Shown: piece after piece, positions 1 to 9,190 of the stretch
Numbering within the stretch: position 1 is the first letter of the stretch
Layout: every line of letters begins with the position of its first letter
Made by a program: the position numbers and the translations under genes
Origin: Hofstenia miamia
Lineage: Eukaryota > Xenacoelomorpha > Acoela
Direction of reading: 5' to 3'
Assembly (NCBI GenBank): GCA_004352715.1
Contig: SCFE01000022.1
Coordinates: 1,684,260-1,748,259 of the forward strand
DNA length: 64,000 bases
Notes under the pieces: generated by a model
The model's database searches: none
What the model was told of the DNA's origin: nothing
Seen by the model: only the letters and a program-made list of their open reading frames with translations

Positions 1-593
1 GGTCAGAGCAAAATGAGTACATTGATTTGCAAAGTATACATCTCGGTTTATCAGTGAAAATTGTACGCAAAAGTGATGGTGGGAACCTAGTTTGGGATGA
101 TGCAGATGATACAAAACAAGATCAAAATTGTTTAACAAATAACGCCTTACATTCATTGTTTAGTGATTATAGTTTATATGCAAATGGTGTTTTATTACAC
201 ATGGGTGATGCAGTATGGCCACATACAGTTATGATTACTAATGAACTATCAAAAAGTGCAGCCAACAAGACTTCAATACTAACATCAAGTGGGTATTATT
301 ATGAGAAACACCCTGATAAACTGATAAAAGAAGTTGATGAAAAAGATGGTCAGTATAGACATAGAGCACTAACCACGGAAAGCAAGGTGACAAGTTTCTA
401 CAGCCCTCTCACGAGTGATTTTTTCCAATGTGAGAAATTACTAATACTGGGTGTTGATATTCAGCTAAAGCTTTTAAGATCACAAGATGATTTTTCCCTA
501 ATTGCAGATGATAATTCTGATTACAAAATGCAAATTACAGGTTCCTTCCTAACTCTAAGAAAGCCTGAAAGGGCTATGCCTGAATCATCCTAG
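1..593 (+). pseudogene. F54H12.2-like protein fragment, Maverick/Polinton-associated family (partial, both ends)
   Basis: An open frame enters from the left edge (frame 3, starting S-E-Q-N-E-Y-I-D-L) and runs to a stop at 591-593; the first ATG is at 27. The opening YIDL stretch, followed by an LxVKIVR-like strand and then the NNALHSLFSDYSLYANG segment, resembles the family annotated in many invertebrates as 'uncharacterized protein F54H12.2-like'. As I recall, those genes sit in integrase-bearing virus-like Maverick/Polinton elements and are thought to be jelly-roll virion proteins; that role is family knowledge, not shown here. The N-terminus lies outside the window. The C-terminus ends where a GC-rich LINE fragment begins at about 594, so the last residues (RKPERAMPESS) are probably read through a junction. 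No integrase, polymerase B or protease is visible next to it, so this is an isolated remnant. Confidence 0.5.
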
Positions 594-1500
594 AGAGTAA
601 CCTCCTCATGGTGGTTCCTGGAGAAGCGGAGATGCTGAGCCAATACTTGATCGGCATGTCGCTTTGTGGAGTCCCCGAACCTAGAGTGGACGTTAAACAA
701 TAGGGTATAAGAAGGTGCAACCATGTGTGCTTTGCACATATGGGGGCGGTGATGATGATGTGAGACTGTCTGTTCTGTGGAGCAGACGGCGACGTCTATG
801 CCCAGAGCTGAAGAGTGCGTCTATGAGGGCAGTTATACAGAGGATTTTCCTCTGTCTCTGGCCTCTAGATAGGCCTAGGCCAGCATTTGCTGAGCCTTAC
901 CTATGAGGGAGCTTTGCTTCGTCATGGGTTTTGTTATGATCCGACATCTTTAATTTAACTGGAGAACGAGTCACTTTGTGCTTTGCACTTCNGCTTTGCA
1001 GTTGTGATTACTTCTTCTTCTTGTCTGAACTCCTTCTGCATCTGCACACTCTCTATCTCTAGATAGGCCTAGGCCAGCATTTGCTGAGCCTTACCTATGA
1101 GGGAGCTTTGCTTCGTCATGGGTTTTGTTATGATCCGACATCTTTAATTTAACTGGAGAACGAGTCACTTGGTGCTTTGCACTTCAAGTGTTTATATATC
1201 TCCAAATATAATCAGGATCTCCATAACAGGCAGACGGCAGGTGCTCACGAGTTACCTCAGTTAGTAGCCTTGGTTGGCGAAAGCTGTAGAGAGGCGCAAC
1301 CCTCTCACGAAGCTCGGCCTTCGGCTTCACTCTCTGCTGATCAGACTCAACACAGATCAGCACTCTGCGTGCCAGGGGTCGCCAGAGGGCAAGCATGATT
1401 AAGCCGGCCTGCAAACTTCTAGGGGAAGTGCCAGAGCTGATCTGTTGCCACCCACTCTTCAGTCCGTTGACTGGTAGAGTAACCCCGACCACTTGAGAAT
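594..1500 (+). mobile_element. GC-rich LINE 3' fragment, 5'-truncated (copy 1)
   Basis: This block is clearly more GC-rich than its surroundings. It aligns with the reverse complement of about 11.07-11.77 kb: both share a 'ggtggttcctgg' start, 'atatgggggcggt', 'ttagtagccttggttg', 'ctgatcagactcaaca' and 'gatcagcactctgcgt'. Copy 2 carries LINE reverse-transcriptase C-terminal coding directly upstream of this shared part, so copy 1 is the 3' end of the same element, truncated at its 5' side. It abuts the F54H12.2-like frame. A 129 bp segment (863-991) recurs at 1057-1185 around a single N at 992, probably an assembly duplication. Short open frames here are not convincing genes. Confidence 0.6.
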
Positions 1501-2368
1501 ATAAAGACTTAGGAGAATGCTGTCTAACCAAATAATGACTGGGCTTCATGAGCAATAGCACAGAATATATTACTGATAAACTTGAAAAGTTCGAGAAAAT
1601 CAAAAAATTTAAAAATCATCAAAAGGATTATGTCAATTCAAGGGCTATCAAGTGAAATCTCCCAATTTTCTTCTTTCAGTCAAAGCTTTGCCAGTGACCC
1701 ATTAAAAAATAAGTTTTACCCTGGTTTTATAATTTGAAGCACATTTGATTCCTACGGAGACTAATTTTGTGCTAATGTGATATTATCATTGAAAACAAGA
1801 TTTAATTATGTTTATATATTGATATTTTTTGTATAAACTAGAATGAATGGCTTTAATCATAGTTGCAAATGGGAATAACAATGATGTCCCCCGTCAGAAA
1901 ATCCTGGGTACGCCCCTGATGCTTGTCTCATGTCTTGGAAATTATTTCAATTCGAAAATGATAAAATTTCAACTTTTTAAGCTTTAAATTAAAGATTCGT
2001 AGTTCTTAAAGAAATAAGTTTACAAAAGCTAAAAAGTGATAATAAAATGATTTTTATCTCATTTCGCAGAAAAATTGATCCAAGTGCGTTTCAGGTTACT
2101 GTTATATCAAAACAATTAATGTCCATAGAGTTTATGATAGTGATTCCAATGGAATCCGTTTTTCAATGCCAATTAAAATTCTATTTTTTTATGTGATGGA
2201 ATGAGATTTCCGAATGAAACCACTGAAAAATACGAATGGTGAGTGAACTTAATTATTAGGGTTGATTTTATCCAACACACTCACAAGTCTGGCTTTTCTT
2301 CGATTGAACCAGCATATCATGCATTAGCCAGAAATTTATGTAAGTGCAGGCATTGCTATACAATTGTA
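1501..2368. other. Non-coding; one hAT-type MITE end at about 1873-1914
   Basis: No supported gene. The stretch ending 'cctgggtacgcccctg' at 1914 matches the right end of the poly-G hAT MITE described at 20822-21155 (shared 'aatgatgtccccc' and 'gtacgccc'), so a terminal fragment of that family lies here. The rest is AT-rich with no pattern I could identify. Confidence 0.5.
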
Positions 2369-2723
2369 AGTAGTTAAGATGTTCGAGAGTAGGTCTCATT
2401 GGGACACCATGAGATGGGACACCCTACCTATGGCTATCTGCCATGTGGTAATAAAGTGATTCTATTGGACGCCATCTAGTGACGAAATATTTTTGACAAA
2501 ACTAAATTGAACAAATAAATTTTTTAAGCAAGTTTTTATTTTTTTGTTTTCCAGGATTTTGGCAAAATGATATAATTAATGACAAGAAACGTTTTGACAG
2601 AGTTAAAATTAATTTTTGATGCAGTTTTTATTTTTTAGGCAAACCACATGGCAAATAGCCATAGATAGGGTGTCCCATTTCAGGGTGTCCCAATGAGACC
2701 TCCTCTCGACGTTCTTAACTACT
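2369..2723. mobile_element. 355 bp MITE with ~75 bp terminal inverted repeats
   Basis: The left end (agtagttaagatgttcgaga...) is repeated as its reverse complement at the right end. The matching arms run through 'ggtctcattgggacacc' and 'tatggctat'. The element is flanked on both sides by 'attgta' (2363-2368 and 2724-2729), which reads as a 6 bp target-site duplication. There is no coding capacity between the arms. A 6 bp duplication does not place it confidently in one superfamily. Confidence 0.8.
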
Positions 2724-2729
2724 ATTGTA

Positions 2730-3798
2730 CCTAAAACTAAATGCATTATCCAAATTTACAAGCTCTCTGTCAAACAAAAGCCATTGAACTTTATATCATT
2801 GGTTTATTAAATAATTGCAACCTGAGCCCTTGGTGGTAAGTAATATTTAAATGTAAAATCAACTTCGTGATCCATATGCAAATCTGCAACTAAGTTCTAT
2901 AAAACTGATATTCTTGTTTATAAAATGTTACATCGTTCATCTAAATCTTACTATACGAAAACAAGACTAAAGCAATATATCATATCAATATATTCCACAC
3001 AATCTGAAATATACTTAGTGTGAAATTGGAACACTTAATTGGATTTATTGTGATTGTTGAGAAAATTGTAAATGATTAATTTTGTAAAATATTCTTGCAA
3101 TAACTTAGACTTCAGAATTAGGTACATGTATTAAAATTTAATGTATAAATTAATGAGAATTATATTTGAATGCCATCTATCGTAGACAGGTAGAACTGCT
3201 TGTATTATTATTACAAATAAAATAACAAATATGCCATTATGTACTTAATTGATTTATGCAAATCTTAATGTATTGCTATAAACGCACTAGCTGTTAATAA
3301 AATTACACAGTCAAATTTTAGCGTAGGAACAATATATGATATATTTAGCTCTTAGTGGAAAACCGAAAACTATTCTTTGAAACAGGAACTTGCTAAAAAC
3401 TTAGTTTAGACTTATTTTTACATAAAATAGTAAGTTTGATGGGTCTTCCAAAGTAAGAATTCTAATTCACCATAGAATGTGATTATTTACCCTAAATAGG
3501 GTGGCCAATTTCAAACCAGTTGCCATGGTCTTCCTTTTGTCAATATATTGAAAAATATTTTTTCGACAATATAATTTTGGACTTATTTTTGTTAGATGAT
3601 AGTTATTTTGTAATAACACTGGCAGAAAGTATTTTTAGTATGCAGAGATTGGGATACATAGCTAAAGCAATGCTCATTGTAAATAACAATTTTGAGTGCG
3701 TATATAGCTTATTATAACGCTTTCTTCTTAAACTTGATACTAAAATTATATTTTTGAGAGAATTTTGTTTATTATCTCATACCGTTTCTGGAAACAAC
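2730..3798. other. AT-rich sequence downstream of the calpain gene, no gene seen
   Basis: No supported coding region. The 65-codon open frame at 3520-3717 has no family features. The reverse complement of 3768-3773 is AATAAA, a plausible polyadenylation signal about 25 bases after the calpain stop codon on the minus strand. Confidence 0.5.
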
Positions 3799-4083
3799 TT
3801 ATTTATTAAAATATGATTTAAGTTTGATAAAACCACGTGTAAAAATCCTTAACAAAAACTCCGATGATTTTGCAGATTTTGTAAAGAGTGGGAGAAACAA
3901 ATAATTTCCTGAGTTTAATTTCAACCTGTAGACAATCTCGCGGTTTTTCTCTGAAAACTGGAAGCATATTTCAGGTAAACTCACAAGTGTTTGTGTATTT
4001 ACTGGTAACTGAGTAAAACTGTCCAGACGATATAATTTAAATCCCATCCTGTAGTTATTTTCCTTGAATTTTCTTTTATCAGG
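3799..4083 (-). CDS. Calpain, exon 3 (second half of domain III, C-terminus)
   Basis: This exon encodes the end of calpain domain III (C2-like, beta-sandwich). It begins after a 'gctttgtttag' acceptor at 4084-4085 and reads PDKRKFKENNYRMGFKLYRL, continuing the LMQ that ends exon 2. That is the usual calpain arrangement of LMQ, a basic linker, then (I/M)GF.(I/L)Y. The tail NREIVYRLKLNSGNYLFLP followed by EFLLRIF is the typical end of domain III. The frame then stops at 3799, so there is no linker or penta-EF-hand domain. It joins exon 2 in phase 0 and adds 94 residues, for a protein of 602. An AATAAA (minus strand) at 3773-3768 follows the stop. The intron to exon 2 is about 3.08 kb and filled with transposons. 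Confidence 0.8.
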   Translation of the reverse strand, partial: PDKRKFKENNYRMGFKLYRLDSFTQLPVNTQTLVSLPEICFQFSEKNREIVYRLKLNSGNYLFLPLFTKSAKSSEFLLRIFTRGFIKLKSYFNK

Positions 4084-5085
4084 CTAAACAAAGCATAGCT
4101 AATTGAAATAGAAATTACATAACTTGGAAATTTTTACAATACTTTGCAAAAAATTTTTTGTATACTTTTAAAAGGATGGTTAACACCAGTAATGACCATT
4201 TAAATTATTTTTAAACTTATTCCTGAAAACTTAAGCATTGCTGAAGCTTAAAATTTAGATTGATGCATATAACTTCGCTAAACAATAAAAATAGAATTTG
4301 AATTTACAACTTTTTCAGTAACAGGCCGAATATTCAAAACATTGATTAATTGAAACTTGACTCCAAACCCAATTAAAAATGAATTTCATGTTACTGGCAG
4401 CTTTGGAAAAAATATTTCACAATTGAATGCACAACTGACACGAAAAACAAAAGAACTTGTTCGAACTTATATATATGTGACCATCCACAGGAAAAGGGTG
4501 TATTAGGGAAGTTGAAATTTTTTGAGTAAAATGACCTTGAAACTTCCTGTCATTGTAATTGCATTCCTATGGATCTCAGGGGAATGAAATTACATCAGTA
4601 GATAGAGCAGGAAACGGGCTTTAAATAGATATATTACACATGTGCTGCATGTTAAGCTTCTCCAAGTTATCATTGAATTTCTCTAGTGAGGATATTCTAA
4701 AAGATGTCAAGTCCAATGCCTTTGGGCAGTTTACCTGTGTTGCCAGTTCTACACATTTGCAAACTGCTAGTACAGTTGATCTAGAAGAAGGTTTCGAAGA
4801 TATCAGTGAAAATAGAAATATAGAAGCTTTCATAAGCAAGACGTCTTAGTGCAAAATCGGCCCTAATAGCTCTCATTGCTCTAAACTTCTCACTAAGGAA
4901 ACCATTATTACGTTTAGGAATGAAAACATGGAGCTCTCAAAGAATGAATTGGATCTGGTTATTCTAGATCAGATTAGAGCTGGCTGAAGCACAAGCACTC
5001 ATCCTAATCTTCATGACTCCCATCAGATTCGAGTCCCAAGAAGTTCGTCATCTTAAAATCTGATTCACTTGGATACGAAAATTCA

Positions 5086-5340
5086 ATGCCAGATAGAACC
5101 ACAATTCCTGGACTTGACCTTAAAAGACAATGGTACCTTTACGATCATATACGGATGCATTGCAAATCTAATTTGGCAGCTGATTTAACTTGTCCAAAAC
5201 CTAAAGAACCAAAGCCTACCCAAGCAACTTCAAGCACAGCTGCTACAATTCACCACCGCAGTAACCTTGGAAAAAGAAAACGCGCTTGCACTCTTTGTAA
5301 GGAGCTAGGGCACAATAAAAAGATTTGTCCCAATAAGTAA
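5086..5340 (+). pseudogene. CCHC zinc-knuckle C-terminal ORF of a decayed transposon
   Basis: An 84-residue frame ending in a basic linker (GKRKRA) and CTLCKELGHNKKIC, which fits the C-x2-C-x4-H-x4-C zinc knuckle. The first half has WYLYDHIRMHC and a Lys/Pro-rich linker. A knuckle at the extreme C-terminus with a short Ser/Thr linker is common at the end of several eukaryotic transposases. The frame lies between inverted arms, which supports a mobile-element origin. There is no catalytic domain in frame upstream, so it is a broken gene or the last exon of one. I cannot assign the transposase class. Confidence 0.5.
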
Positions 5341-5553
5341 CTGATTATTTTTGTACTTATTTTACTTTTTTGGCACACATCCTGTAATACAGGAAGTGTA
5401 CCGGAAATATTGCTTTGTATTATATCTAGTCATTCAATCCGTATTTGTGCTTTTTGAAATGTGTACCATTTTCTACATATAATTACCTATCTAAATCAAT
5501 TGGTAACTCAATTTATGAAAAAAATCTCTAATGCACCCTTTTCCTGTGGATGG

Positions 5554-5586
<33 letters not shown>

Positions 5587-5751
5587 NNNNNNNNNNNNNN
5601 NNNNNNNNNNNNNNNNNNNNNNNNNNNNNNNNNNNNNNNNNNNNNNNNNNNNNNNNNNNNNNNNNNNNNNNNNNNNNNNNNNNNNNNNNNNNNNNNNNNN
5701 NNNNNNNNNNNNNNNNNNNNNNNNNNNNNNNNNNNNNNNNNNNNNNNNNNN
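5587..5751. other. Assembly gap (165 N) inside a TA microsatellite
   Basis: Unknown bases flanked by (TA)n on both sides (about 5556-5586 and 5752-5774). The gap lies within the right arm of the long-TIR element and reflects an unresolved dinucleotide repeat. Confidence 0.95.
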
Positions 5752-5889
5752 TATATATATATATATATATATATAAATTCTAGCAAGTTCTTTTGTTTTC
5801 GTGTCAGTTGTGCATTCAATTGTGACTTATTTTTACCAGAGCTGAAATTAGCATGAAATTCATTTTTCCTATATATATATATATATATG

Positions 5890-6436
5890 CAGCCTTGTGC
5901 ATAATAGTTCGGACTAATTAAATCATTTCAATTTTAAGCGACCATATAGCCCATATTTGTTTAAAATTCGGTAAATTGTTGATTCATGCACAAAATCTCC
6001 ATCTACCTAATCTACTTTCAAATGCTTCGATGTCAAACGCAGGGAAACTCTGGAAAAGCGGGCGAAATTTCCTAGTGAATGGCCCGTTGGTTTAGAAGAG
6101 CGCCCTGGTTTTGCTAATTGCTCAATTTGATCGGTTCTCTTATAATGTGAAATTATTGAAAATACTGTTTGCTTTGATAATTGAAAACATTCGCAAAATT
6201 TTTTCTGTGGAATTTTTTAAGGAATTTTTCGCATTTCGAAGAAAATAGATTTGCCATGAATTTTGTTGTAAATAATGATATAAATGCTCAGCAACTGTCA
6301 GAAATGTTAAGCTTAGACCTAAATGCTAACAGGTGCATTCTGAAATAAAGAATTCACACTTTCAAAGTACCAGTAACAACGAAGACAACAACGTTAATGT
6401 GAAAAACAATAGTCCGAACTATTATGCACAAGGCTG
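5890..6436 (-). mobile_element. Tc1-type transposon remnant with transposase N-terminal domain
   Basis: The ends are inverted copies of 'cagccttgtgcataatagtt' followed by cggacta, bounded by TA repeats, as expected for TA-targeting Tc1/mariner elements. The minus strand between about 6290 and 5930 reads as the N-terminal DNA-binding part of a Tc1 transposase: IPQKKFCECFQLSKQTVFSI, then KPGRSSKPTG (the GRP hinge), then ESTIYRILNKYGLYGRLK. Stops and frameshifts interrupt it and the DDE catalytic half is missing. At about 547 bp it is a deleted derivative. It sits in calpain intron 2. Confidence 0.8.
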
Positions 6437-6452
6437 TATATATATATATATA

Positions 6453-7043
6453 CGAGGGAAGGTTCAAAAGTACTTTAATAAACAAAATTCAACAACTAAT
6501 TTTATTAATTTCCAGCATAGTCGCCCTCATCATGTTATGAAATAAGCAGTAGACTTGAATTCATCGTCACTCAAATATTTTTTCCATCTCAGGTAAGATT
6601 AAATTTGGAGAATAAATAATAAGCCCAAGAACAGTTGTTTTTGATATACCAACTCTTGCAGCCATGTTTTTTGCTTTCAAATGACGATCAACTTTCATCA
6701 TTTTTTGTTGTTGTAGAGCAATGTTTTGATTGGTCATTACAATCACTGGTCTCTCTGAACGTTCATCACCCTCTAATAATTCTCGCCCCATACAAAATAC
6801 TAAAACCCATTTTTTACACTGCTATATGAAGACAGAAAACATGTGTCTAAACTACGTTTTATTTCATTTGATGTAACACCTTATTTAGTAAGAAGTTTCA
6901 TATCTACCCTATCCTTGATATTTGACAAAAATGGGCGGCTTGCTATAAAAAATGATGATGTGTTGCCTACATGACATGAAATAATCGGAGTATAAGTTCT
7001 TATTGCATCATATTTACGCCAAAAATTTTTTGAACTTTCCTCG
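6453..7043 (-). mobile_element. mariner-type transposon remnant
   Basis: The left end 'cgagggaaggttcaaaag' and right end 'ttgaactttcctcg' are inverted repeats flanked by TA on each side. The minus-strand frame at 6791-6567 contains GDERSERPVIV, then NQNIALQQQKMMKVDRHLKA and KNMAARVGISKTTV. This is the linker and second helix-turn-helix of a mariner transposase (compare the GRP..V/T....I..V...V..D.R.T..E.A..VGIS pattern). The element is about 590 bp against about 1.3 kb for a complete one, and lacks the DDD catalytic region. It lies directly beside the Tc1 remnant, separated only by a TA repeat. Confidence 0.8.
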
Positions 7044-7162
7044 TATTTTTAATTAATAAAAACTATATTTTTAAGTGGACATTCCTGGTTGTTGATGCAT
7101 AAACTATGTTATAATTTGTAAATTACCTTAAAATGTTCTTGTATATACATGTTTAGAATTAC

Positions 7163-7285
7163 CTGCATTAGAGCAATTACTACTGTGACGACTTTTGAGG
7201 TTGGAAGTGTTTCCAATTCCATTAAGATCTGGGAATTCGCATCATGTTCCCATGTTCCAAAGGTTTCAGCTGACAATGAATTGAT
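7163..7285 (-). CDS. Calpain, exon 2 (first half of domain III)
   Basis: A 123-base exon with no ATG of its own, found by reading the minus strand. It has an acceptor 'caaatttttag' before 7285 and a donor CAG|gtaatt after 7163. It encodes 41 residues that include WEHDANSQILMEL and end VVTVVIALMQ. This matches the start of calpain domain III, where a Trp, an N.Q motif and a strand ending in LMQ are characteristic. Both ends are phase 0, matching exon 1 (ending ...FVVCQ) and exon 3 (starting PDKR). The domain III entry is shorter than in classical calpains, which usually have a longer loop before the N.Q motif. Confidence 0.8.
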
Positions 7286-7789
7286 CTAAAAATTTGTCAG
7301 CCTAAATACTGTTTTCTGTTTTTTCTTGCAAATTATGAAATCTATGACCAACACTTGCTGCTTGCAATCTTAGATCTAGCAATATCAAAGGCATGACTCA
7401 TAGCTCTAAGAACTGAAGAAACCTGGTAACCTAACAATGTCATTTGAAATTAACTTGCAAATTCCTAGATGACACTAGAAGTGTTTCAAAGCCCATCCAT
7501 ATACATAATGAAATTTAGAATTTTTATTAATAAAGCTGTCTAGTCTATGGTAAAAATTTTCGAATTTTTTCTAAGCCTTATCATAGTGAATTGTAACCAT
7601 GAAAAAAAATTAACTTAAATATGCACATTAATGTTTTTTTAATACATTTCTTTACTTCATTTTGTATATGTATATTCGTAAGTAACACGGAATATACTGT
7701 GTATATACAATATAATCACACAGTTTTGGCAGTAGTTGTATCTGTATATTAAGTTCGTTTTCAAAGATTATAAATTATATAAATCGAAC

Positions 7790-9190
7790 CTGACAAACAA
7801 CAAATTGGTGAAAACAGCGACTAAAATCTTGAATATTCATAAAGTATTCACCGTCTGATTTCTGCAAGTAACCAATGAATTTTTTGAAGTCAGTGCTGAA
7901 CTTATCCCAGCGATTGTCTCTGTCTGACCAAGGACCATTCCACTCTTTATTGTTACCCCATGGACTTCTTATGTGAACTATGACGTCGTTGCCTCCTTTG
8001 TCCCAAGGAACTACATACGCCCCAATGACCTGATAACCATGATTTGATATGAGATCCCCCGATGATTTCGGCTCTCCGAGGGAATCTAAAGCCCTCCTCG
8101 AGCATGTTATCAATGCTCTACTTTCTGTTGCTTCTAGTAAAACATCTTCTACAATCAATGAGTTATCAGTACTAAATATCTCGGCTATTCCTCCCGTTAA
8201 ATCCGTGAATGAATCACATGGGTTGCCATATTCAATGTGTTCATAGCCATCGTATAACTTTGCATACGCTTTCTCAATCAGCGATATCCAAAATTCATCT
8301 GGATCATTGCACTGTGCAAATATAAGATCTTTGCTGTATATTGGAAGTTTATCATCTATCGTTATTTCCATCCATTTTCCAAAAACCCAAAAGCGAAATG
8401 TTAAAATTCCTTTGTAGCTCTTGTCTGTCAACGACGACTGGACGAATTTGAATGAATTGTCAAAAAGAAGTCCGGATGCATAAATTGCCGCACAGCTACT
8501 TAGGAACCAACAATCAGCTAGGAATCCCTGACGGATGTCATTTAACACTGAATCATTTTTATTAAACAGCACAGGATTGTATGACAGTTCCTTTGGTCTA
8601 TTCCATTCCAACTCCTTTATGTTGAATTTCAGTAAACTGTTTGGATGGCTATTTTCATAAGGAAAGTCTGCATCATCTATACGATTTCGATTTGGACTTC
8701 TATATGTAAGAGCTAACTCATCCATTCTCTTTTCCATATGCCTCCTATACTGTTCAGTTTGGTCTGGTGATAAGTAGACATAAAGTGGACAGAAATTACT
8801 CACATTGGCTATTTTTGATGATTTGTTAGAATTGGGATCTACGTTGTAGCTCTCAGTGTATGTGGAGCTCCATGCATCTTTGGCATTTTTATGATTGCTA
8901 TTGACTAAGAATCCCTTATAATTAACATCGTCTACATGCGTTTTTCCATCATAGGCTTTCGGCTTTGAACGCTTGTAGCTATATTGGTATTGTGATTCCC
9001 ATGGATTATATATTTCAGTAACCTCAATTAGGTTTGGCTTCCGGTGTAGTCTAAAAGGTCGAGCTGTAAGAATTGGTGAACTGGGTCTTACAGGTGGTAA
9101 TTCAGTACTTGTTTGCTTCCTGCTTTCATAGTCGAACCTATATGTCGATGTGTAGTTGCTTACATCGTTAGCAGAACTTTGAATCACCAT
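7790..9190 (-). CDS. Calpain-family protein, exon 1 (N-terminus and protease core)
   Basis: This exon encodes residues 1-467 of a calpain, a family of cytosolic Ca2+-regulated cysteine proteases. The protease core runs from about residue 170. The Cys motif is QGFLADCWFL (Cys227; the usual GDCW Gly is Ala). The His motif is NHGYQV (His384). The third motif reads IRSPWG followed by EWNGPWSD, where calpains normally have RNPWG, so the catalytic Asn is replaced by Ser409. Residues 1-170 form an unusually long N-terminus rich in Ser, Tyr, Asn and basic residues, including an RPFRLHRKP stretch, with no domain I that I recognise. The start is the first ATG after in-frame stops. The exon ends at a donor, TGTCAG|gttcga at 7790/7789; the open frame continues only four codons (VRFI) into the intron. 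With exons 2 and 3 it makes a 602-residue calpain lacking penta-EF hands. Activity is uncertain given the Asn change. Confidence 0.88.

Larger units (their letters stand above)
4376..5866. mobile_element. ~1.49 kb DNA element with long (~130-190 bp) inverted ends, inside calpain intron 2
   Basis: The left arm (4376-4510) contains 'caattgaatgcacaactgac', 'acaaaagaactt', a short TA run and 'ccatccacaggaaaaggg'. The same blocks recur in reverse complement and in mirrored order at 5530-5556 and 5775-5866 around an expanded TA repeat and an N gap. The arms enclose about 1 kb that includes the zinc-knuckle frame at 5086-5340 and a short reading frame near 4928 (ELSKNELDLVILDQIRAG). This is the layout of a DNA transposon with long terminal inverted repeats whose transposase has decayed. 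No target duplication was established and the superfamily is unknown. Confidence 0.6.

Noticed and set aside
5461-5856. Tyr-Ile repeat proteins at 5.5-5.8 kb and 59.0-59.3 kb
   Set aside because: These are translations of TA microsatellites and N; the gag coiled-coil part upstream at 59.3-59.45 kb was kept separately.
8049-8246. Plus-strand frame inside the calpain exon, and 25643-25867 inside SLC22
   Set aside because: Shadows of real coding on the opposite strand.
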